NCBI GenBank assembly: GCA_001510575.1
Contig: LNGK01000005.1
Coordinates: 620,001 to 684,000, forward strand
Direction of reading: 5' to 3'
From: Knoxdaviesia capensis
Taxonomy: Eukaryota > Ascomycota > Sordariomycetes > Microascales > Gondwanamycetaceae
DNA length: 64,000 bases
The notes below the pieces were generated by a model. That model made no database searches. It saw only the letters and a program-made list of their open reading frames with translations, and was not told where the DNA came from. Below are positions 57,660-64,000 of this stretch, piece after piece. The position numbers and the translations under genes are program-made. Positions within the stretch are counted from its first letter, which is position 1. Each line of letters starts with the position of its first letter.

Positions 57660-58671
57660 ATGCCGAACCTCCCCGCCTTCGCGCTCGACATCCCCGTCGA
57701 GCACGGCAACCCGGCGCACCTGCTCCCGGCGAACTGGAAGGCGCAGGTGACCGCCTGGCTGGCCGAAGACGCGCCGTCGTTCGACTACGGCGGCTTTGTG
57801 GTCGGCGACGAGCCGCGCACGGCCACGCTGTGGGGCAAGTCGCCCGGCATCCTCGCCGGCGTGCCCTTCGCCACCGAGGTGTTCGCGCAGTGCGGCTGCA
57901 CGGTTGCGTGGCACGTGCAGGAGGGCGCGCACATCAACACGCGCGCGGGGCCCGACGGCCGCGCCGACAAGGTGGCGCTGGCGCTGGTGCGCGGGCCCGC
58001 GCGCGGCATCCTCGAGGCCGAGCGCGTCGCCCTGAACATCCTGGCGCGCTGCTCCGGCGTCGCCAGCGCCAGCCGCGCGCTGCTGGTCAACCTCGTGTCC
58101 GCCGGCTTCCGCGGCCGCTTGGCCGGCACGCGCAAGACCACGCCGGGCTTCCGGCTGGTCGAGAAGTACGGCATGCAGATCGGCGGCGCCGATCCGCACC
58201 GTATGGACCTGAGCTCCATGGTCATGCTCAAGGATAACCACGTGTGGAGCAAGGGGAGCATCACCGACGCCGTCGCCGCCGCCCGCAGCGTGGCCGGCTT
58301 CAGCTTGAAGATTGAGGTCGAGGTGCAGACCGAGGCGGAGGCTGACGAGGCTATCGCCGCTGGGGCGGATGTCGTCATGCTGGACAACTTCACCAGCCAG
58401 GGCGTCAAGGCTGCGGCCCGGAGTTTGAAGGAGCGCTGGGCTGGCAAGAAGCACTTCTTGCTCGAGGTGTCGGGTGGTCTTAACATGGATAATGCCGAGC
58501 AGTTTTTGAGCCCCGGTAAGTTCTCTCCGATCGTCCTCTCTCCCTCTTTCCAGCCTGTATCATTCTAACGATATCATCACAGACGTCGATGTCCTCTCCA
58601 CCAGCTGCATCCACCAGGGTGTTCCCCACGTCGATGTCTCCCTCAAGATCAACCCCCCGGAAAAGAAGTAG
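57660..58671 (+). CDS. BNA6: Quinolinate phosphoribosyltransferase (nicotinate-nucleotide pyrophosphorylase)
   Basis: De novo NAD synthesis: quinolinate plus PRPP gives nicotinate mononucleotide, CO2 and PPi. Exons 57660-58515 and 58583-58671; a 67-bp intron (GTAAGT...CACAG). Protein 314 aa, the normal length. Seen: N-terminal substrate domain, VHLQ-like VQEGAHINTRA region, ERVALNILARCSGVAS, GTRKTTPGFRLVEKYGM with the Arg/Lys/His set that binds phosphate and carboxylates, MVMLKDNH, EVEVQTEAEADEAI, DVVMLDNF, LLEVSGG and, in exon 2, LSTSCIHQGVPHVDVSLKI. Context: alone, with the copper amine oxidase gene convergent. Start: first Met, after a C/T-rich leader. Confidence 0.95.
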
Positions 58672-59149
58672 AGCCAGCATCTTCTATCCGTAAGCTGAAT
58701 CACAGCCACCCCAACATCCAGTCCAGAACACTACAACCACAGCTGTGTTGTATGTACATTCAATCCACTTGCCCGTCAGATCTGTTTAGTCCGCTATTCC
58801 CAGCTTTGTTGTCTGCATTCAAGCGCCACTGCCACTGATGCCAAGATCGTTCTCCTATCTTGATCTTTCTTCCAAACCCTGATATTTATGTTGAATTTCA
58901 TAGATGCATGCTATTTCATGTCCCTCACATCCTCACTTAGGTCGGAGAGAGTATGCTAACAACCAGGGTGTAGGTAGTAAAATAAGAAAAGAAGAAAAAA
59001 AAAAGAGGTTTGCAGACCAAAATTTGCGAGGACTCTAATCCAATGATTGACTGTGAATGCGAAAATGCCCGTCCAAAATATTAATGCGCGTACAATATCC
59101 AAAAACTATGGTAAAGCTACTGACTCAGTCTTCACCGTGTTGTAAGTTC
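58672..59149. other. Intergenic: convergent 3' ends
   Basis: About 480 bp between BNA6 and the amine oxidase, both ending here. T-rich then A-rich (58975-59005). No gene. Confidence 0.6.
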
Positions 59150-61588
59150 TCAATGGCGCTCGCAGCACCCATTTGAACGGAGTTGTCCATTCGTCGCCTG
59201 TTCAGTTCCATTCATTTTCGGCTTCAGCGCCAACGTTGCCAGCGTGCTGGTCATGTTTGCTTTCGAAGGGACATCCAGCGCCGGATTCTCGGTGAAAAAG
59301 TCGGCCGGTTTGATGTGAAATCCGTGGATCTCAACGGGCCTGCAATGAAACGTCAGAATCAGAATCACGGTCTTTGTCGAATCAGAGATGGCGTCAAAAG
59401 GCATATAATACTCACATCACAGGCCAATCCTCCAGCCGAGGATTGTGCGTAAGTCCAAACACAGTCCACACAATCGGATGGCTCCGTTCTCCCGTCCCGG
59501 CCTTTTCGTGTCCATTGGCGTCGTCGCCGTCGTCGTCGTCGTCAGGAACGCTATCGACGAACCAATCGCCGCGCTTGACCATGTCAGACACTCCGCCAGT
59601 CTCCACCCGGCTCTGGTTGGTGAACTCGCCCGCAGCCCAATACTCGCCGTCCCGGTGGCCGGTGACCCACACATGGTGGCGTGCAAACAACGCCCGTTTG
59701 GCCTGGGCGCTCGCCGGGTCGGCGAGCATCACTTGCGTGGCCGGCGGCGCAAACTTATATGCGATCGGCCGGCCGCTCACCGGGTTACGCCGGGACACAT
59801 GCTCAAGCCGCACCAGGCGGTTGAGCTTGGGCTCAGCGTCAAAGAACGTAGACTTCGGTACAATATCACGCACCACACTGTAAAAGTTGCCGTGCGGGTT
59901 GTGGGGCGGGCCCATCGGCACAGTCCGGCTCTCCTCCACGGCAATCACCGTCTCTCCAAGCGTCCATGAGTCTATAGCCGGGTCAATCCGGACTGCGAAA
60001 AGGTGCTGGTGATTCTGGGCCACCACTCCTGGTCCGACAATAACGCCAAAGTTCACACTCTTCACGTCCGGATCAAGTGGGGCCACGCTGACGATTCCCG
60101 TGGCACGCACCTCCAGGGATATGCCGCCGGCCGTATCCAACTTGTACGAAAAGGCATATTCGTAGTTTGCGAGGGTGACAATGAACTGGATAACAAACTC
60201 GCGCATGCGCGTCACGATAGGCCGGCCAGTGGCAAAGTTTGTATGTTTCCAGCCAACACCACCATCTTGCTCGTGCAAACACACCACAGACGGTGATACA
60301 CGTGTAGTGCCATCTGATTTGGCAAACAAGGCGTCGACATAGTGGATTGAGCCAACACAATCACAACCAAGACGCAGGTTGTTTGCGGCTCGGCCAATGC
60401 TGCCATCACCAAAATCGAACGCCTGTTTTCGGTGGAACGGAGTGCGGGGATCGGCATATGGAACCGTCATCTCACTGATACTGAGGCGAAACAGCACCGG
60501 CCGGCCATCGTAGGAGATATTGTGCAACACGGCACCCTCGCGCGGCGTTACCGTCAGTCGGAGACTCCACTTCTGCCACTCAATCAGGCCGTCGTCGCTG
60601 TAGGTGAATGAGGCGCCTTCGGGCTGGGTAATATCTATGGGGCACTGGTCAGAGCGAAGCGGGCGGCCGATGAGCTCGGGGATATACTCGGCAGGGACGT
60701 TTTTGTTGAGAATTGGGGTCGGTTTTCGGGTCGGGTTAGGCTTGAAAACCGAGCCGTCCTCATCGGGGCGCATCGGCAGGCGGTCGATGCGGATTACCTC
60801 GCGGGTGTGCCAGTCAACCACAGGAATCAGTGGGACGGGATATGCGTAGTGGTTTGAATCATTATTTCCAGAGGACCGATCCATGGCGAAGACCAAGCCC
60901 TGCATGTAGCGAGGGATGTTTTCGTTCGAGTCGGGGCCCCCGTATGGCCAGGGGTCGATGCGAATCTCAAAGTTCTTAGGAAACTCATATTCAGCCAGAG
61001 CGTCAGCGAAGAGTTTTGACTTTGAGCAGGCATCCTGGAACTGTCTAAATTCCTCTCTATGGGGTTGCAGAGCAAGGTTAGCTATGGTCCAGGTGTACTA
61101 TCCAGCATGCGGACTATGTATTGGGATCATGAATTCGGCGCGCACAGATATAGGCAGACAGTCACAGCACAAGAGCAGATAAGACGCAAATGTACTTACT
61201 GAGTGAACGACGGCTGCTGATCTGGTTCAGCCACAATTCGTTTCAACTCCTTGGCAGCTCCAAGGTCGATAATGCTTTGCATATACCGGCGAGTTCTGGT
61301 TTCGTCGTAGGCGTCGTACTGGACGCGGGCACGTCTCAGAGGGCGCTTGACTTTGACGGCAGCAGTCGGAACCTGCGGACCGGCGGCGGCAGTGGCGGCA
61401 AAAAAGGCGGCAAGTTCAGATCTGCTGGGCTCCTCCAGAAAAATATCTCGGAAATACAGAACTCCACCAATAGACGATGTTGCAGCCAGGACCACCTCGC
61501 TCGCGGCAAGCATCTCCGCCTCGGTGAGCGGAGCCAATGGATGGCGAATGCAGTCGGCGGAAGCCGGGGGTTTAAATTCCTCGCGCAT
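59150..61588 (-). CDS. Copper amine oxidase (primary-amine oxidase)
   Basis: Oxidises primary amines to aldehydes, releasing ammonia and hydrogen peroxide, with Cu and topaquinone. Exons 61588-61200, 61056-59416 and 59339-59150; introns of 143 and 76 bp. Protein 739 aa. Seen: HPLAPLTEAEM start of the N2 domain; KQAFDFGDG with the general-base Asp; LGCDCVGSIHYVDA; topaquinone precursor Tyr428 in NYEY; Cu ligands HQH in VVAQNHQHLF and the third His in LTHNPRLEDWPVMP, which spans intron 2. An acidic insertion of about 20 residues (DDDDDGDD...) sits before that motif. The C-terminus, CCERH, is not a canonical peroxisomal PTS1, unlike yeast peroxisomal amine oxidases. The frame upstream of Met 61588 is open to 61675 but lacks family sequence. 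Confidence 0.95.
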
Positions 61589-62010
61589 GGTGGATGACGT
61601 GTCTGGATGAATGGTGGAGGGCTGGTAGATGATCGTGCTTGGACAGGGAATGTACGTATGGGTGTCAGACAGCAAGCAGATGGGTCTTTCTTCCGGTGCG
61701 GTATTGACGGTGAAGGGGTACAGGGTTGGCAGGGCTGAAGAGTGATCAGACTCTCAACTGAGGTCATATAGTGAGGAGAGAGCGGTACAGAGAAGAAACA
61801 ACATATAGAAGACGTGGTATAGGGTGATGAGTAGGTATGGAAACGAGAGCCGGGAGTATATATAGATGTACTGGATAAAAATACCGAGAGAACGAATAGG
61901 AGAGACGAATAATAGCTGCAAGGGGTGTGAGGAGACGAAGATGCTATAGGAAGACGAAGGAACGAAAGAAGAAGGAAGAACAGGAGGAGAGAGATGAGAA
62001 GAAAAGAGAG

Positions 62011-62042
<32 letters not shown>

Positions 62043-64000
62043 AGAAATTCTTGGACGTCGTCTTCCTATCGCTTTATGTAATGCTCGGTAGACCGTTCTG
62101 TCGGGAAGGAGCGATGCAGCAGAGGTTGGCAAGGCTGGACTGGCAGGAACAAAAATGAAAAGTGATAAGAGGATAAGGAGATAGCAAGATAGCAATCGGG
62201 AAACAAGATGAAGTCGATCACTGAAGCCCTGGAAACAGTGGAGGAGGGACAAAAGAAGAGAGAAAAGCGAGAGGTGTTGGAGATATCGGGGATTTACAAG
62301 CACAAGACAGTTGTTCTGGCATGTATCGATACACTATGTGAACTGTGCACCTGCATATATATTGTGTTCCTGTGTAAGTATGGACTAGGTTGTGTAGCGT
62401 TTATGCAACCAACATGCAGCATGCAACAACGCTTCAACCCTTGCATACAGGAACACGTACAAACGAATGGGAGGTGAAAGTTTGATGGAGAATAGTTCTT
62501 GGGGAGGTGGAAAAGGTGTTCTTAGTATAGAATAGCGACGAACACAAGACAGAGGGCTCGATCTCCAAGAGGGGCAAAGAGCGTAGGAGAAGTCCGGATC
62601 GACGTGGGGAGGGGAGGCCAAAAGCAGTATGTTTGGACTTGCTTGTTTGGTCTACCTGCTCTGGCCTTCTCGGTTTAGCTTAGGGCGTAAAGAAAAATGG
62701 ATGAGTGGACCAGCCGCATCACAAAAGCAAGCAAACGAGAGAAAAATTCACAGACTGGCGAGATTCCAAGCATGGCACAGACCAGATGAGCGTGGGATGA
62801 AAACGACGTTAGGAAAAGAAAATAATAAATCAAAAAAGAAAAAATGGAAAAATAAAAACAGGGCCAGGGGCTGGCTCAAGACTAACTGGAAAGCTCCAGA
62901 AAGCTGCCCATATAAAATCGGAGTGAAACGATTGACTGCCTGGCCGAACTGAACAGCCAGCCCATGTTCCATACCATCACAACTCTCGTGGCCTCTCTCT
63001 CGTGTCAACAGACATCTTCTTCTCTGTTTCCCCGTCCATATCCTCAGTTACCGAGATGCCCACCAACGAAGTCTAAACACGCATTATCAAGTCTGGTTAC
63101 ACGAGAGAGCAACGCTGTGTATGGGAAAACATCCCGTCCGGCTTTCGCGGTTAGGTTTTATTTGCTAGTCCGGCATGGATGTAGTGACCCGATTTGGACG
63201 TCGGACAGCTTTCCCACGGCCGCTTGTTGATAAATCCGGCACATGCAAGCTGTGTGGCCCAGCCGCAGCTGTTTGTATCGGGGTCTCGTTTGTGTGTGTG
63301 TCTTTCGGGTACCGTCCAAAGCTGTCAGAAAGTGGGACTGATGGTTTGTATGTTGTGTGTGTGTGGCCTAACAGCTAATGCACGCACATATAGATCAAAA
63401 AAGCGCTCGACGGTGACCACGGTGTGAGACTATCCGAGGTTTAGGTGAAGTGTCCGTCCGTGTGCGTGGTCTTTGGGGGCAGTTCCCTAAAGCCCCCCTT
63501 TGGCGATCTCACCCTGTTGTGTGTTGTTGTGCTTATCTCTTGTGCAGGGCCACCGACCCCCAAAATTCTTCCAATCAAATAACATGTTATCCACCCTGCA
63601 AGGAGCCGAAGATGGCACGTCCAACCCGGCCGAAACTCCGCGGGAAATAAAAAACTAACAGCACACTCTCACACACACAAACACGCCAGATCAAGAAGGT
63701 CTAAGTGATCGCCAACCGACTCGCATCCAGAAGGAATGTGCGGGCCAATAGTGCAGAAACGAACGTAATTGCGCGTAATGGTCTTTCGTTTGCTCTTGTT
63801 TAGTAGTTAGTACCGTCGGGGAAGCTCCGCGGAAGACCCTCGCTGGCCGAGCAGACAGCTCGAGGTGCTAGGAGCTGAAGTCGGGGACACAACAACGAAG
63901 GATTTCCGAACAGATGTTTGTTGGGGGGCGGATGGGTGGGTGGGTGTGGACGACAAGACAATAAAAACGGCCAGGTCCACCGTGCGGCATGTAGCTGCGC
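61589..64000. other. Upstream of amine oxidase; no gene seen to the window end
   Basis: 2.4 kb. 61.7-62.06 kb is purine-rich (sense-strand C/T leader), with GAGGAAGA runs at 62010-62045. 62.1-64.0 kb has only short frames. A GTGTGTGTGT-type stretch is at about 63280-63300 and an A-rich block at 62818-62860. Confidence 0.5.
61856..61864 (-). promoter_or_regulatory. TATA-like element of the amine oxidase gene
   Basis: An alternating TATATATA stretch about 270 bp upstream of the start codon, amid pyrimidine-rich sense-strand DNA. Confidence 0.35.

Noticed and set aside
57302..58237. 311-codon frame overlapping BNA6
   Set aside because: Alternate-frame shadow of the enzyme; Arg/Ala-rich.
1..64000. 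CRISPR array, operon or secondary-metabolite cluster
   Set aside because: The DNA is fungal nuclear; no spaced direct repeats, no polyketide/NRPS core enzyme, and neighbouring genes are functionally unrelated.

Overview
This window is nuclear DNA of a filamentous ascomycete (Pezizomycotina). The evidence is short GT-AG introns (mostly 58-175 bp), GC-rich coding exons, long pyrimidine-rich leaders before start codons, TTAGGG-type telomere-like motifs and a set of fungal gene families. EFR3, the riboflavin-kinase-fold protein and the GT69 enzyme look most like Eurotiomycetes (Aspergillus relatives), but that placement is an inference from remembered families. The GC-rich exons and the much less GC-rich intergenic DNA contrast sharply. 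Genes are well spaced, about 17 protein genes and one tRNA in 64 kb.

Layout. 1-5.3 kb: ATP12 (5' part only) and EFR3, both minus. 8.2-10.3 kb: an acyl-protein thioesterase with a curious N-terminal reading-frame extension (minus). 13.7-15.1 kb: GT69 mannosyltransferase-like (plus). 16.3-18.8 kb: large disordered fungal protein (minus). 18.8-24.5 kb: gene-empty, with a cluster of microsatellites, a minisatellite and an imperfect tandem duplication. 24.5-31.9 kb: IPI3, a retropepsin-like orphan ORF, ISD11, and an unidentified nuclear-type acidic protein (all plus). 32.7-34.0 kb: GPI-anchored fasciclin protein (minus). 36.9-40.9 kb: a divergent pair, a mitochondrial TPR-like membrane protein (minus) and the tRNA t6A dehydratase TCD (plus), sharing a promoter with inverted telobox-like motifs. 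42.4-44.9 kb: a large secreted protein of unknown function. 45.3 kb: initiator tRNA-Met (minus). 46.3-48.6 kb: a protein with an apparently dead riboflavin-kinase fold. 50.1-50.6 kb: secreted DUF3237 protein. 51.6-55.6 kb: F-box protein (minus). 57.7-58.7 kb: quinolinate phosphoribosyltransferase. 59.2-61.6 kb: copper amine oxidase (minus). 61.6-64 kb: no gene seen.

The genes do not form a biosynthetic cluster. Four of them (ATP12, ISD11, the TPR protein, TCD) act in or on mitochondria, and several of these carry AACCCTA-like promoter motifs, which is the only hint of shared control. I found no CRISPR array, no intact transposon and no convincing novel multi-gene system. The most unusual single items are the riboflavin-kinase pseudoenzyme, the signal-peptide-like extension of the thioesterase, and the retropepsin-like ORF that has lost its catalytic aspartate. 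All exon boundaries were worked out by eye from splice signals, reading phase and family alignment from memory.
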